64,000 nucleotides of DNA from Nonomuraea thailandensis (lineage in GTDB: Bacteria; Actinomycetota; Actinomycetes; Streptosporangiales; Streptosporangiaceae): assembly GCF_024172165.1 (NCBI RefSeq), contig NZ_JAMZEB010000002.1, positions 8,096,501-8,160,500 of the forward strand, in the 5' to 3' direction. A model generated the notes under the pieces. The model saw only the letters and a list, made by a program, of their open reading frames with translations. It did not search any database and was not told the origin of the DNA. The translations under genes were made by a program, and so were the position numbers. Below, piece after piece: positions 44,401-54,652 of this stretch (positions are counted from its first letter, which is position 1; the number at the start of each line of letters is the position of its first letter).

Positions 44401-44461
44401 GCGACCGCTTGCCGCGGTCCTGTCGCAAGGCTGGGCCACCGCCCGAATTCCCCGTAGTCAC
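41411..44461 (-). CDS. cvnA: Conservon 3 sensor histidine kinase (CvnA)
   Basis: A 1016-aa kinase with TM1 near residue 33, extracytoplasmic helical sensor, TM2 near 345, HAMP, LDHLATRMRRNSENLL and HATPase (ELVENAIQFSP, DTGISM with Ser in place of the second Gly of G1, RMGLFVVGRLALRHG). The tail (from about residue 650) contains a Gly-rich run of GAFGGGAPAQG-like repeats and the shared motifs LPIFASV, ANLVPGTAS and RMRSRMASYQQGVRRGR. The GTG at 44461 gives an N-terminal basic segment before RNWRVRWRLTALIL. Confidence 0.9.
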   Translation of the reverse strand: MTTGNSGGGPALRQDRGKRSLSRLGLRNWRVRWRLTALILVPTIAAVVLGGTRVVESVQSIDVYDRTATAAEQAGRIRDLVQAIGLERDTGGWIGANRAMRKELAADYTQRKAAVDTLVKTVRSDLDAMDDSYGPRVVRAAAQARYDLSRLPKIRTEGQTDTIRYNFLTDTLLNLHDELALLSDDSQIVGQFRALSALASAKEEMSRQRVQLIQNSYNPNNADAKDVEQFIASNARQQADIASVGAEAGVEFGMELSKALTSKQEYVNVQLTKARAIALVSGRAPGARITENLISARAERLDWFKENTAAIDVLHGIEKDLAGGVGLRSQELRSAETRNAILAGSLIVALLIVVLLLTVAIARSMVGPLRRLRTEALEVAGFRLPDVVRQLRVSGDTSVRDVAPIEVEGNDEIGEVARAFDQVHRQAVRLAGEEAELRSNISSMFVNLSRRTQTLVERQISLIDGLEKGEEDGRRLSDLFKLDHLATRMRRNSENLLVLAGHEATRRRSQPAKLVDVVRAALSEVEGYERVQVKVHRATSVLGSCANDLVHLVAELVENAIQFSPSNSQVTVTSALIEGGGALLSVSDTGISMTEDELAEANRRLAEPPVVDVSVSRRMGLFVVGRLALRHGIRVQLRKGEGAGLIAMVLLPPALIADGTQQPLPQRPAFGGGTVPSQPAAPLGPPSPNGSFRSFASFDSFDAGPARQGPPENGRPRHAGPPSGGSLDTGAPAQGTGAFGGGAPAQGAGTFSGGGAPGQGTGAFPSGAFNSGSFDSGAARRGPRSYDSTPGPGSFNSDPGRAGVNGFTADTDGGSYRRQPASQDPGSYPSFPSAPSYPSGNGAFQTPPPAYPTNDVRQPDPAPSVDVSPLEQEQEEFLPIFASVESAWFRRPQGEAGRQPAAAEEPGGEPGPVQAVPSGEEAWRTAADAGWQAAAKASEPSLGGITAAGLPKRTPKANLVPGTASQPAQPQPQQQPQRQAPMPPVSADRMRSRMASYQQGVRRGRQEVRGQEERSE

Positions 44462-44593
44462 CGCTCCCGCTACCCCTCATTCGTCCCGTTCGCAACGGGT
44501 CATAAGCCGTCCACAAGGTATCCGCAGCATCTGACTTAACAGGCATATCGGACACAATCGTTACAAACGTGACCGGTAGTTGTGTGTTGTTGG

Positions 44594-46819
44594 TTATCGC
44601 AGCGCGGCAAGGACTTGATCGCGGACTTGAGCCCTCTGCGCTTCGTCGCTGAGGGGGCGACCAGCGCGGTCCACAACATAGAAGACGTCCACCGCCTCCG
44701 CGCCGAGAGTCTCTACGCGGGCGGCTCTCACGTCAAGACCACACTCACCGAACGCCCGTCCAATGCGCCACAGAAGTCCCGGCCTGTCATGGGCCCTGAC
44801 TTCCACCACGGTGGCGGTCGCGGAGGCGTCGTCGACCAGCGTCACCCGAGGTGGAGCCACTGGTACGCGGGGCGGGCGCACCGAGCGGGTGCGGCGGGCC
44901 AGCCGTTGTTCGATGTCAAGACGTCCAGCAAGGACGAGACGCAGGTCGGACTCCAGCGTCGCGGGGTCCGGAGGGGAACCGTACTCGGGGATGACCGAGA
45001 ACTCGATCACCGCCGTCGATCCGGCGGAGGCGGAGGAGGCCGAGCGCACGACGAGCCGGTGCGCCGACAGCACGCCGGCCGCGCTCCACAGCAGGCCCAC
45101 ACGATCCGGCGCGACGACCGTGACCGCTCCCCCGTTCACGCGCACGGCGCCACCGCCGTGGCGGGCCAGCCCGGCCTGCTCGGGCGAGAGCGTCGGGGGC
45201 TTGGGCGGCGGCGAGCCCGCCAGCACGGACCTGACCCGGCGCACGAGGTCGGCGACCAGGCCGGCCTTCCAGCCGTTCCAGGCCGCGGGGCCGGTCGCGT
45301 TGCCGTCGGCGACCGCCAGCGCGGCCAGCAGGTCGAGCACCTCCCGCGAGCCGACGGTCGCGGCGACCTTCTCGATCGTGACGGGGTCGTCGAGGTCCCT
45401 GCGCGTGGCGGTCTCGGGCAGCAGCAGGTGATGGCGTACCACCGTGGCCAGCGTCTCGACGTCCTGCGGCGGCAGGCCGATGCGGGTGGCGATGTCGCGC
45501 ACGACGACCTCGCCGGTGGCCGAATGGTCGCCCGGCCAGCCCTTGCCCACGTCGTGCAGCAGAGCTCCGATGAGCAGGAGGTCGGGACGGGAGACCTCGC
45601 GCGTGTGGCTGGCGGCGTTCGCGGCGGCCTCGATCAGGTGGCGGTCGACCGTGAAGCGGTGAATCGGGTTGCGCTGCGGGCGGTGGCGCACCCGCTCCCA
45701 GTCAGGGAGCAGCTTGACAAGGATGCCCGCCTGGTCGAGCTCCTCCCACACGGGCACGGCGGCGCGCCCGGCGCCGAGGATCGACACCAGCGCGTCACGC
45801 GCCTCCTCCGGCCACGGCACCGGCATCGGAGGCGACTGAGCGGCCAGGACGGACACCGTGGCGGGCGCGAGCGGCAGCCCGGAGTCGGCCGCCGCGGCGG
45901 CGGCCCGCAGCACCAGGACCGGGTCCTTGCGCGGGTCGACCCCACGGGCGAGCACCACCTCGCCGCCGTGCTCGACCACGCCGTCGGCCAGCGGGCGGCG
46001 CCCTCGCGGAGCGGGCCCTGACACCAGCCTGTCAACGGTTCGCCACGTGGCGTCGAAAGCGTGGGAGATGGTCCGGCCGGCCTCGGCCAGCCTGCGCATC
46101 AGGGCCTCGGCGTCCAGCAGGCCGAGCAGCCCGGCCACCGCGTCCTGCTCCTGCAGCACCAGCCGGTCGGTGCCGCGGGCGGTCACGACGTGCAGCGCGT
46201 GCCGCACGTCCAGGATGAACTCGTACGCCTCCCGCGCCCGCGGCCCCGGCGCCGAGGCGACCCAGGCGGCGGCCACGGCCTGCATCGCCTGCACGTCGCG
46301 GAGCCCGCCGCGGCCGTCCCTGAGATCGGGCTCCAGGAGAAAGGCCAGCTCACCGCTGGCCTGGGCCCGCTTGTCGGCGGCCTCGCGCAGCTCGCCGAGC
46401 CTGCGCCGGGAGTCGGCCCGCCATTCGGCCAGCACCGCCTCCCTGGCCTTCCTGGTCAGGTCGGGGTCGCCGGCCACGTGCCTGGCCTGGATGAGGCCCA
46501 GCACGGCCTTGAGGTCCTGCCTGGCGACGGAGACCGCCTCTTCCACCGTGCGTACGGAGTGGTCGAGGCTGACCGCCGAGTCCCAGATCGGATACCAGAT
46601 CCGGTCGGCGATCCTGGCCACGTCGGCCCGGCCGTTGTGCAGCAGCACCAGGTCGAGGTCGCTGCCAGGCGCCGGCTCCCCCCTGCCGAGGCTCCCGACG
46701 GCGACCAGTGAGACGTGGTCGCCGTCGCTCGCCGTGCGGAAGAGATCCTTGAGCCAGCGATCGGTGTCCGCGGTCCGCTCCTTGCGGGCCGCGGCGTACG
46801 AACGGGCCTCTCCCCTCAC
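44594..46819 (-). CDS. glnD: PII uridylyltransferase/uridylyl-removing enzyme (GlnD)
   Basis: A 741-aa enzyme that modifies the PII protein in response to glutamine. The nucleotidyltransferase motif GSLGRGEPAPGSDLD is at residues 42-56, an HD phosphohydrolase site is in LLHDVGKGWPGDHS near 440, and two ACT domains end the protein (VVAPDRVGLLWSAAG and VRAHDRPGLLWRIGR). It is shorter than E. coli GlnD (about 890), as in other actinobacteria, where it is an adenylyltransferase in some species. GTG 46819 is chosen because the frame further upstream runs through a 72-bp repeat. Third gene of amt-glnB-glnD. Confidence 0.9.
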   Translation of the reverse strand: MRGEARSYAAARKERTADTDRWLKDLFRTASDGDHVSLVAVGSLGRGEPAPGSDLDLVLLHNGRADVARIADRIWYPIWDSAVSLDHSVRTVEEAVSVARQDLKAVLGLIQARHVAGDPDLTRKAREAVLAEWRADSRRRLGELREAADKRAQASGELAFLLEPDLRDGRGGLRDVQAMQAVAAAWVASAPGPRAREAYEFILDVRHALHVVTARGTDRLVLQEQDAVAGLLGLLDAEALMRRLAEAGRTISHAFDATWRTVDRLVSGPAPRGRRPLADGVVEHGGEVVLARGVDPRKDPVLVLRAAAAAADSGLPLAPATVSVLAAQSPPMPVPWPEEARDALVSILGAGRAAVPVWEELDQAGILVKLLPDWERVRHRPQRNPIHRFTVDRHLIEAAANAASHTREVSRPDLLLIGALLHDVGKGWPGDHSATGEVVVRDIATRIGLPPQDVETLATVVRHHLLLPETATRRDLDDPVTIEKVAATVGSREVLDLLAALAVADGNATGPAAWNGWKAGLVADLVRRVRSVLAGSPPPKPPTLSPEQAGLARHGGGAVRVNGGAVTVVAPDRVGLLWSAAGVLSAHRLVVRSASSASAGSTAVIEFSVIPEYGSPPDPATLESDLRLVLAGRLDIEQRLARRTRSVRPPRVPVAPPRVTLVDDASATATVVEVRAHDRPGLLWRIGRAFGECGLDVRAARVETLGAEAVDVFYVVDRAGRPLSDEAQRAQVRDQVLAALR

Positions 46820-46927
46820 TGTCGTGCCCCCTTGCCGAGCTCCGCCAGGACACCGTTGTCCTGGCTTCGCCGCGGATCCATGGAAAACCCGTTCACCCGG
46901 ACACCCTCGGCCGAGCTCATCACGCGT

Positions 46928-47063
46928 CTGATGGCCTCGCTCCGCGAGGACACCCCCCTGTGACGGATGTCCTCGCTTCGCTGCGGATCCATCCCGTACC
47001 TGATGGCCTCGCTCCGCGAGGACACCCCCCTGTGACGGATGTCCTCGCTTCGCTGCGGATCCA

Positions 47064-47064
<1 letters not shown>
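46928..47064. repeat. 72-bp direct repeats between glnB and glnD
   Basis: Two units, 46928-46999 and 47000-47064 (second truncated), are nearly identical. A degenerate third copy lies at about 46852-46927. Each unit holds a CCTCGC-TCC-GCGAGG hairpin and a CCTCGCTTCGCTGCGGATCC element. The array directly follows the glnB stop and fills the 244-bp gap. It can be translated in several frames, but shows no gene-like features. Confidence 0.85.
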
Positions 47065-48751
<1,687 letters not shown>

Positions 48752-48827
48752 CGAAGCGACCCTCCTTCTTACATGTGACGTGTGGCCACAGCGTGTTCTC
48801 CTGGGGTTTCGTGGCTCGACCAGGCGT

Positions 48828-48874
48828 GTTTCACATTCGTGAATCTCGCCGCGCTGGTGTTTCACGTTCGTTTC
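48828..48874 (-). promoter_or_regulatory. Candidate GlnR boxes upstream of amt
   Basis: On the minus strand the region reads GAAAC-GAACGT-GAAAC (48859-48874) and TTCAC-GAATGT-GAAAC (48828-48843). Both follow the X-N6-GAAAC spacing of actinobacterial GlnR sites (gTnAC-N6-GAAAC). They are 31 bp apart, three helical turns, and lie 77-123 bp before the amt start. Confidence 0.55.
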
Positions 48875-48924
48875 GGGCTCATCACCGGGCCTATTTCGGC
48901 TTTGCCAAACCGGGCATGCGATAC

Positions 48925-48943
48925 TTAGGCTTGCCTAACCTAA
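48925..48943 (+). promoter_or_regulatory. IdeR/DmdR-type iron box
   Basis: TTAGGCTTGCCTAACCTAA matches the DtxR/IdeR/DmdR consensus TTAGGTTAGSCTAACCTAA at 17 of 19 positions. It lies 18 bp before the start of the siderophore-binding lipoprotein gene, so that gene should be repressed when iron is plentiful. Confidence 0.8.
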
Positions 48944-48961
48944 GCGATCAAGGAACAGCTC

Positions 48962-49888
48962 ATGCGCCTCCGCCTGGCCATCGCCGCCATGCTCCCCGTG
49001 TTAGCGCTTACCGCGTGCGGGACCTCCACCACCAGCCAGGAAGCCGGTCCCACCAGGACCGTCAAGCACGCCATGGGCGAGACCAAGGTGCCCATGACCC
49101 CGAAGCGCGTCGTCGTGCTCGACACGGACAAGCTCGACACGATGGTCTCCCTCGGCCTCTCCCCCGTCGGCGCGGCCCAGGCCCAGGAGAACCAGACCTG
49201 GCCCGAATACCTCGGCTCCGCCCTGGCGGACACCAAGCCGGTCGGCACGCTCCAGCAGCTCAACATCGAGGCCATCATGGCGCTCAAGCCGGACCTCATC
49301 CTCGGCTCGAAGTTCCGGCAGGCGGCGTTCTACGACAAGCTCGCCAAGATCGCCCCGACCGTGTTCACCGAGAAGGTCGGCATCACCTGGAAGGAGAACT
49401 TCCTGCTCGACGCCGAGGCGCTGGGCAAGAAGGACCAGGCGCAGCAGCTCCTGACCGGGTACGAGACGCGGGCCAAGGAGGTGGGCGGCAGGTTCTCGAA
49501 GCTCCAGGTGGGCATCGTGCGTTTCATGCCGACCGAAATCCGCCTGTACGGCCCCGAGTCGTTCAGCGGCATCGTCCTGGGCGACGCGGGCATCCCGCGG
49601 CCGGAGGCGCAGCAGCTCGCCGACCAGGAGGACAAGCGCTTCGGCAAGATCAGCCAGGAGAACGTCGCCAAGGGCGACGCCGACGCGATCTTCTACACCG
49701 CGTACGGCGAGGCGGCGGCCAAGTCCCAGGCCGAGATCACGGCCGGGCCGCTGTGGAAGAACCTCAAGGCGGTCGAGGCCGGCCACGCCTTCAACGTCGA
49801 CGACGAGATCTGGATGACCGGGATCGGCGTCACCGCGGCCGGCAAGATCCTCGACGACCTGGACAAGCACTTGACGCCGCTCGCCTGA
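48962..49888 (+). CDS. Iron-siderophore-binding lipoprotein (FecB/FepB type)
   Basis: A 308-aa lipoprotein with lipobox LALTAC (Cys19). The periplasmic-binding-protein-2 fold opens with VPMTPKRVVVLDTDKLDTMVSLG, then PVGTLQQLNIEAIMALKPDLILGS, both typical of FecB/FhuD-like proteins. It delivers ferric siderophore to an FecCD-type permease. No permease or ATPase gene lies within the window next to it, so it is an orphan. The iron box 18 bp upstream supports iron control. Confidence 0.88.
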   Translation: MRLRLAIAAMLPVLALTACGTSTTSQEAGPTRTVKHAMGETKVPMTPKRVVVLDTDKLDTMVSLGLSPVGAAQAQENQTWPEYLGSALADTKPVGTLQQLNIEAIMALKPDLILGSKFRQAAFYDKLAKIAPTVFTEKVGITWKENFLLDAEALGKKDQAQQLLTGYETRAKEVGGRFSKLQVGIVRFMPTEIRLYGPESFSGIVLGDAGIPRPEAQQLADQEDKRFGKISQENVAKGDADAIFYTAYGEAAAKSQAEITAGPLWKNLKAVEAGHAFNVDDEIWMTGIGVTAAGKILDDLDKHLTPLA

Positions 49889-49913
49889 GCCGCGCCACCG
49901 GGCCGCCCGCCCT

Positions 49914-50017
49914 GACGACGCCGGCCGACGCGTGCGAACGACACCGCCGGCCGGCCGGGTGCGAACGACGCCGCCCGGCGGGCGAGTGCTGACGAAGCCT
50001 GTCGGCCGAGCACTGAC
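49914..50017. repeat. Four degenerate ~27-bp tandem repeats
   Basis: Units at 49914-49939, 49940-49966, 49967-49993 and 49994-50017 share a GAC-GCCG-CCGGC-GTGCGAAC pattern that decays towards the last copy. They fill most of the gap between convergent genes and may also form transcript-ending hairpins. Confidence 0.6.
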
Positions 50018-50028
50018 GACGTCAGCGG

Positions 50029-50790
50029 TCAGCCGAGTCGTACAGGGTCACCCTTCCTGACGACCCCGGGCCGCAGGACCCGCGCGTACACCCCCGCGCA
50101 GGCCTGCGGCTCCAGGTCGAACACCGGCACCCGGTTGTGCCTGGCCACCGTCCGCAACGCGTCGGTGTCGCGCTCCAGCGCCCCGTGCGCCAGCGTCGGC
50201 ACCGCGCAGCGCGGGCTGGCCACGATGACGTGCAGCACCACGTCCTCGCCGACGTGCAGCTCCCGCCCCACCCAGTCGTTCTCCACGAAGCCCTCGGGCT
50301 CCGTCGCGATCACCAGGTTCGGCCGGTAGCGCAGGGCCTCGACGTGCCCGCGCGGGCCGAGGACGCCGATCCGCTCGACGGTGGAGGTCGTGATCAGGTG
50401 GATCGGCGCGAAGTCGAAGAACGTGCCCTCGGGAGAGCCCGTCCCGAGCGTGGTGATGGTGTGCGGCACCTCGGCCTCGATGCCCTCGGCCAGCACCCGC
50501 TCCGGCACCGACCGCTCCAGCGCGGCGCCCTCCGGCGGCACGTCGATCAGCCGGACCTCGCGCCCGAGCAGCTCCGACAGCTCCGCGTCGCCGGGCGCCC
50601 GCGCGCCCTCGACGGCCAGCAGGCCGCGCCAGAGCCGGGGGTTCTTGGCACTGGCGATCTTCCCGGTCGCGACGTCGAGCACGGCCCGCGCCCGGTCCCC
50701 GGCGAGCCCGCGCTCGGTCACCCGGCCCTCGGCGACCTCTTCCCCCAGCATGGATTTGACCGGATAACGGCGCAGTGTCTCGACCCGCAT
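50029..50790 (-). CDS. MOSC domain protein
   Basis: A 253-aa MOSC-type protein. It has the N-terminal beta-barrel (MRVETLRRYPVKSMLGEEVAEG) and a C-terminal MOSC core (RPNLVIATEPEGFVENDWVG, and PRCAVPTL carrying the conserved Cys that could bind Mo-pterin). Related proteins are mARC-like reductases and YcbX. The ATG at 50790 begins with the typical RYPVKS element soon after. It is a monocistronic gene between repeats and a hydrolase remnant. Confidence 0.85.
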   Translation of the reverse strand: MRVETLRRYPVKSMLGEEVAEGRVTERGLAGDRARAVLDVATGKIASAKNPRLWRGLLAVEGARAPGDAELSELLGREVRLIDVPPEGAALERSVPERVLAEGIEAEVPHTITTLGTGSPEGTFFDFAPIHLITTSTVERIGVLGPRGHVEALRYRPNLVIATEPEGFVENDWVGRELHVGEDVVLHVIVASPRCAVPTLAHGALERDTDALRTVARHNRVPVFDLEPQACAGVYARVLRPGVVRKGDPVRLG

Positions 50791-50810
50791 GCCGCCGATC
50801 TTATGCCCGC

Positions 50811-51100
50811 CTATCCCTGGGCCCAGAACCTCCGCAGGTGAGGCACCAGCTCGCCGGCCCGCTCCTCGGGGAAGAACAACCGCCCGCCCTCGATCTCCAC
50901 GATCTCCCTGACGCCCGGGATCGTGTCGCGCAGCCAGCGCGCCCAGCTCAGGTCGAAGAACGTGTCGCCCGTGCCCCACACCAGGAGCGTCGGCACGGTC
51001 AGCACGGTGAGCTGCGGCTCGATGGCGATCATGTCCTTGGCGTCGATGGCGGCCGGCCGGGAAACGAAGGACGGGCCGCCGCCGACGCGCCACCTCCCCA
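50811..51100 (-). pseudogene. Remnant of an alpha/beta hydrolase (C-terminal part)
   Basis: The reverse frame encodes a clear alpha/beta hydrolase C-terminus (LTVPTLLVWGTGDTFFDLSWARWL, EGGRLFFPEERA, LVPHLRRFW), about 90 residues. The N-terminal half, with the nucleophile Ser, is missing. The frame continues upstream only into out-of-frame sequence of the sigma-factor gene. No start codon with a ribosome site fits. It looks like a decayed gene. Confidence 0.7.
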
Positions 51101-51133
51101 GGTGCGTCGGCGACAGCCCGCCGGAAAAGCCTG

Positions 51134-52075
51134 TCAGGCGGCCGCGGTGGCCATCTTGCGCAACCGCGCCAGCGCGTCCCGCTCGATGCGGCGGGCCCGG
51201 TCGCGGCCGATGCCGTACCGCTCGCCCACCTCGGTCAACGTGTGCTCGCGCCCGTCGACCAGCCCGTACCGCCAGCGCAGCATCTCGCTGGTGGGCCCCT
51301 CCAGCCCGGTGAGCCACTGGTCGAGCCGCTCCCGCTCCAGGATGTCGATCGCCTGCTGCTCGGGATCGGCCCACGTCTCGTCGGCGATCATGTCGCCGAG
51401 CTCGGTCTCGTCCTCGTCGCCCACGCCGAGTTGGAGCGAGACCGGGTCGGAGGCCCAGCGCCGCAGCTCGCGGACCCGCTCGATCGGCAGGTCGAGGATC
51501 CCGGCGAGATCGTCATCGGTGGGCTCGGCGTCGAACTCCGCCAGCATGTCGCGCCGCACCCGCATCAGCCGGGTCATCTGCTCCCCGGCGTGCGTCGGCA
51601 GCCGCACCGGCCGGGCCTGCTCGTGAATGGCCCGCCCCACCGACTGCCTGATCCACCACGTGGCGTAGGTGGAGAACTTGTACCCCCGGCGGTAGTCGAA
51701 CTTCTCCACCGCGCGTACCAGGCCCAGGTTCCCCTCCTGGACCAGGTCGATCAGCGGCATCCCCCGCCCCGAATATTTCCTGGCCACCGCCACCACGAGG
51801 CGCAGGTTGGCCTGAATGAACTCGTCCTTGGCCCGCTGGCCCGAGATGGCCAGGCGCTCCAGCTCCTCGTCGGCCGCGTCCCCGATCCGCGGCTCCGAGC
51901 CCCCGCTGTCGAGCAGCTGCTCGGCGAAGAGGCCCGCCTCGATCCGCTTGGCGAGCTCCACCTCTTCCTCCGCCGTGAGCAGCGGGACCCGGCCGATCTC
52001 GGCCAGATATGTCCCCAGCAGATCGCGATCAGCGACGTGCTGCTCCTGCGTGCGACTCCCCGTAGGCCTTGCCAT
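51134..52075 (-). CDS. RNA polymerase sigma factor, group 2 (HrdB/SigB-like)
   Basis: A 313-aa sigma-70 factor. Region 1.2 is DLLGTYLAEIGRVPLL. Region 2 is FIQANLRLVVAVARKYSGRG, DLVQEGNLGLVRAVEKFDY and YATWWIRQSV. Region 3 follows, and region 4 is LTEVGERYGIGRDRARRIER. It lacks the long acidic N-terminus of the principal factor, so it is a group 2 factor. ATG 52075 is nine bases after GAGG. A longer frame to 52150 lacks support. No anti-sigma gene is adjacent. Confidence 0.9.
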   Translation of the reverse strand: MARPTGSRTQEQHVADRDLLGTYLAEIGRVPLLTAEEEVELAKRIEAGLFAEQLLDSGGSEPRIGDAADEELERLAISGQRAKDEFIQANLRLVVAVARKYSGRGMPLIDLVQEGNLGLVRAVEKFDYRRGYKFSTYATWWIRQSVGRAIHEQARPVRLPTHAGEQMTRLMRVRRDMLAEFDAEPTDDDLAGILDLPIERVRELRRWASDPVSLQLGVGDEDETELGDMIADETWADPEQQAIDILERERLDQWLTGLEGPTSEMLRWRYGLVDGREHTLTEVGERYGIGRDRARRIERDALARLRKMATAAA

Positions 52076-52181
52076 CCCCAGGCACCTCGTTCCGCAGCTG
52101 CGTTCTATACCCGGCCAACGTCCGGCCAGAAGCAAAGATTCCCTCAACAACTACGCCTGCGGGATGGTTCTGGATGTCCTC

Positions 52182-53330
52182 CTAAAGGAGGAGACCGCCG
52201 TGGAACACCTGGTGAACGAGGGGAACGCCGGGCCGGTAGGCCAGATGCACGTAGGAGGGGGCGTCGAGGATGACGAGGTCCGCGCGAGCTCCGCGCCGCA
52301 ACCAGCCTACGTCCGTACGGCGCAGCGCGCGCGCCCCTCCGTACGTCGCCGCCCTGATCGCCTCCAGCGGCGTCATGCGCATCTCGCGCACGGCCAGCGC
52401 CACGCAGAACGCCATCGACGAGGTGAACGACGAGCCCGGATTGCAGTCGGTGGCCAGCGCCACGGTCGCCCCGGCGTCGATCAGCCGCCGCGCGTCCGGG
52501 TACGGCGACCGGGTGGAGAACTCGGCGCCCGGCAGCAGCGTCGCCACCGTCTCCGCGGAGGCGAGCGCGTCCACGTCGGCCGCCGTCAGATGGGTGCAGT
52601 GGTCGGCGGAGGCGGCGCCCAGCTCGCAGGCGATGCGCACGCCGGGCCCCTCGGTGAGCTGGTTGGCGTGCACGCGCGCGCCGAGCCCCGCCTTCAGCCC
52701 GGCCGACAGGATCTCCCGCGTCTGGTCCCCGTCGAACGCGCCCCGCTCGCAGAACACGTCCACCCACTTGGCGTACGGCGCGCACACCTCCAGCATCTCC
52801 CCGGCCACGAGCCGCACGTAGGAGTCGGCGTCCTGGTCCGCCGGCACGACGTGCGCCCCCAGGAAGGTGGTCTCGTCGGTGAGCGTGGTGGCGATCTCCA
52901 GCGAGCGCCGCTCGTGCTCGACGGACAGGCCGTAACCGCTCTTGATCTCCACGGTGGTCGTGCCCTGTGCGCGCATCTCGCGTACCAGGGAGTAGGCGTG
53001 CGTGGCCAGCTCGGCCTCGCCGGCCTCGCGGGTGGCGGCGACCGTGGTCCTGATGCCGCCACCGGTGTACGGCTCGCCGGACATGCGGGCCTGGAACTCG
53101 GCCGTGCGGTCACCGGCGAAGATCAGGTGGGCGTGGCTGTCCACGAACCCGGGGATCACCGCCCGCCCTCCGGCGTCCACGCGCTCGTCGGCGGCGGGAG
53201 CCTCGGCGGCCGGGCCGCACCAGGCGACCAGGCCGTCCTCGAGAACGAGCGCGGCGTCGGCGATCTCCTCCTGTTCGGGGTCGCCCGTATAGAGGAGCCC
53301 GATCCGGTCGATCAGCGTGGTGGTGTTCAT
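52182..53330 (-). CDS. hutI: Imidazolonepropionase (HutI)
   Basis: A 382-aa amidohydrolase-superfamily enzyme, third step of histidine degradation, converting imidazolone propionate to N-formimino-glutamate. Metal ligands are in [12 protein letters not shown] (residues 67-78), followed by [14 protein letters not shown], which binds substrate, VHANQL and the Asp of ATDCNPGSS. It begins at ATG 53330, overlapping the hutF stop by ATGA. Last gene of the M20-hutF-hutI operon. TCCTCC-TAAA-GGAGGA at its stop (52177-52192) is a possible terminator hairpin. Confidence 0.93.
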   Translation of the reverse strand: MNTTTLIDRIGLLYTGDPEQEEIADAALVLEDGLVAWCGPAAEAPAADERVDAGGRAVIPGFVDSHAHLIFAGDRTAEFQARMSGEPYTGGGIRTTVAATREAGEAELATHAYSLVREMRAQGTTTVEIKSGYGLSVEHERRSLEIATTLTDETTFLGAHVVPADQDADSYVRLVAGEMLEVCAPYAKWVDVFCERGAFDGDQTREILSAGLKAGLGARVHANQLTEGPGVRIACELGAASADHCTHLTAADVDALASAETVATLLPGAEFSTRSPYPDARRLIDAGATVALATDCNPGSSFTSSMAFCVALAVREMRMTPLEAIRAATYGGARALRRTDVGWLRRGARADLVILDAPSYVHLAYRPGVPLVHQVFHGGLLL

Positions 53331-54652
53331 CGCAGCTCCTCGATCGCCTTGGTCAGCAGGGCGGCGACGTCGCCCAGCACATGCCTGCCCTGCGCGACCA
53401 CCCGCCGGCCGCCGGACACCACGGAGTGCACGTCGGCCGCCGTGGCCGCGAACACCACGGCCTCCAGCCCGGACGCGCCCGCCGTGCGTACGGAGTCGAG
53501 CCGCACCGACACCAGGTCGGCCCAGGCGCCGGGCACGAGCAGGCCGGCGTCGGGGAAGCCGAGCGAGGCGTGGCCCGCGCCCGTGGCCGCGGCGAGCAGG
53601 TCGGCGGCGGGCCAGTGGCCGCGTTTCCTGCTGGCCAGCCGCTCGTTCAGCTCCATGCCCCTCGCCTCCTCGAACAGGTCGATCACGGCGTGGCTGTCGG
53701 AGCCCAGCGTGATGCGCGCGCCCCTGTCGGCGGCGGCCCTGGCGGGGCCGATGCCGTCGGCGAGGTCGCGTTCGGTGGTGGGGCACATGCAGATGTAGGT
53801 GCCCGACTGCCCGAGGAGTTCGAGGTCCACGTCGGTCAGGTGGGTGGCGTGCACGGCGGTCGAGCGCGGCCCGAGTGCCCCGTGCTCGTGCAGGACCTGG
53901 ACGGGCGTGGCGGCGTATCGCTCCACGCAGGCGGTGTTCTCCGCCCGCTGCTCGGAGACGTGCATGTGCAGCGGGGCCGCGTGCCGGTGGGAGAAGTCCG
54001 CGACGACCGGCATCTGTTCGGGCGGCACCGCCCGCACGGAGTGCACGGCCGCGCCGATCTCCACGTCGGGCTGCCCTTCGTAGGCCGCCGCCAGCAGCTC
54101 GGCCCGGGCCGCCCAGCGCTCGGAGTCGCCGTCGCTGAAGCGGAGCTGCACGTCGGACAGGGGCACGCCGATGCCCCCGGAGAGGTAGCAGGTGTCGAGC
54201 AGCGCGATGCGCAGGCCGGCGGCGCGGGCCGCGCGGATGAGGGCGTGGCCCATCGCGTTGGGATCGTCCTGGTACGGCCGCCCGCCCTGGTCGTGGTGCA
54301 GGTAGTGGAACTCGCCCACGCACGTGATGCCCGCCAGCGCCATCTCGGCGTAGACCGCCGTGGCCAGCCGCTGGTAGGAGTGGGGGTCGAGGCGGCCGGC
54401 CACCTCGTACATGTGCTCGCGCCAGGTCCAGAAGTCGCCGTGGCCGCGCTGGGTGGCGCCGCGCAGCGCGCGGTGGAAGGCATGGGAGTGGGCGTTGGCC
54501 AGGCCGGGGATCGTCAGCCCCGGCAGGCGCTCGGCCGACCCGGGCGGGCCCTGGTCGACGCGACTGATCCTGGCGCCGTCGATCTCGACGAGCACGTCGT
54601 CGGCGACTCCGTCGGGCAGCCAGGCCCGCTCGCACCAGTAGGTCAGCGACAC
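53327..54652 (-). CDS. hutF: Formimidoylglutamate deiminase (HutF)
   Basis: A 441-aa amidohydrolase. [13 protein letters not shown] near residue 53 carries the first metal ligands, with later motifs MHVSEQ and [10 protein letters not shown]. HutF turns N-formimino-glutamate into N-formylglutamate and ammonia, the five-step hut route. The presence of HutF means an N-formylglutamate hydrolase is needed to complete the pathway. GTG 54652 overlaps the M20 gene by 10 nt and its stop overlaps hutI by ATGA. Confidence 0.9.
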   Translation of the reverse strand: MSLTYWCERAWLPDGVADDVLVEIDGARISRVDQGPPGSAERLPGLTIPGLANAHSHAFHRALRGATQRGHGDFWTWREHMYEVAGRLDPHSYQRLATAVYAEMALAGITCVGEFHYLHHDQGGRPYQDDPNAMGHALIRAARAAGLRIALLDTCYLSGGIGVPLSDVQLRFSDGDSERWAARAELLAAAYEGQPDVEIGAAVHSVRAVPPEQMPVVADFSHRHAAPLHMHVSEQRAENTACVERYAATPVQVLHEHGALGPRSTAVHATHLTDVDLELLGQSGTYICMCPTTERDLADGIGPARAAADRGARITLGSDSHAVIDLFEEARGMELNERLASRKRGHWPAADLLAAATGAGHASLGFPDAGLLVPGAWADLVSVRLDSVRTAGASGLEAVVFAATAADVHSVVSGGRRVVAQGRHVLGDVAALLTKAIEELR

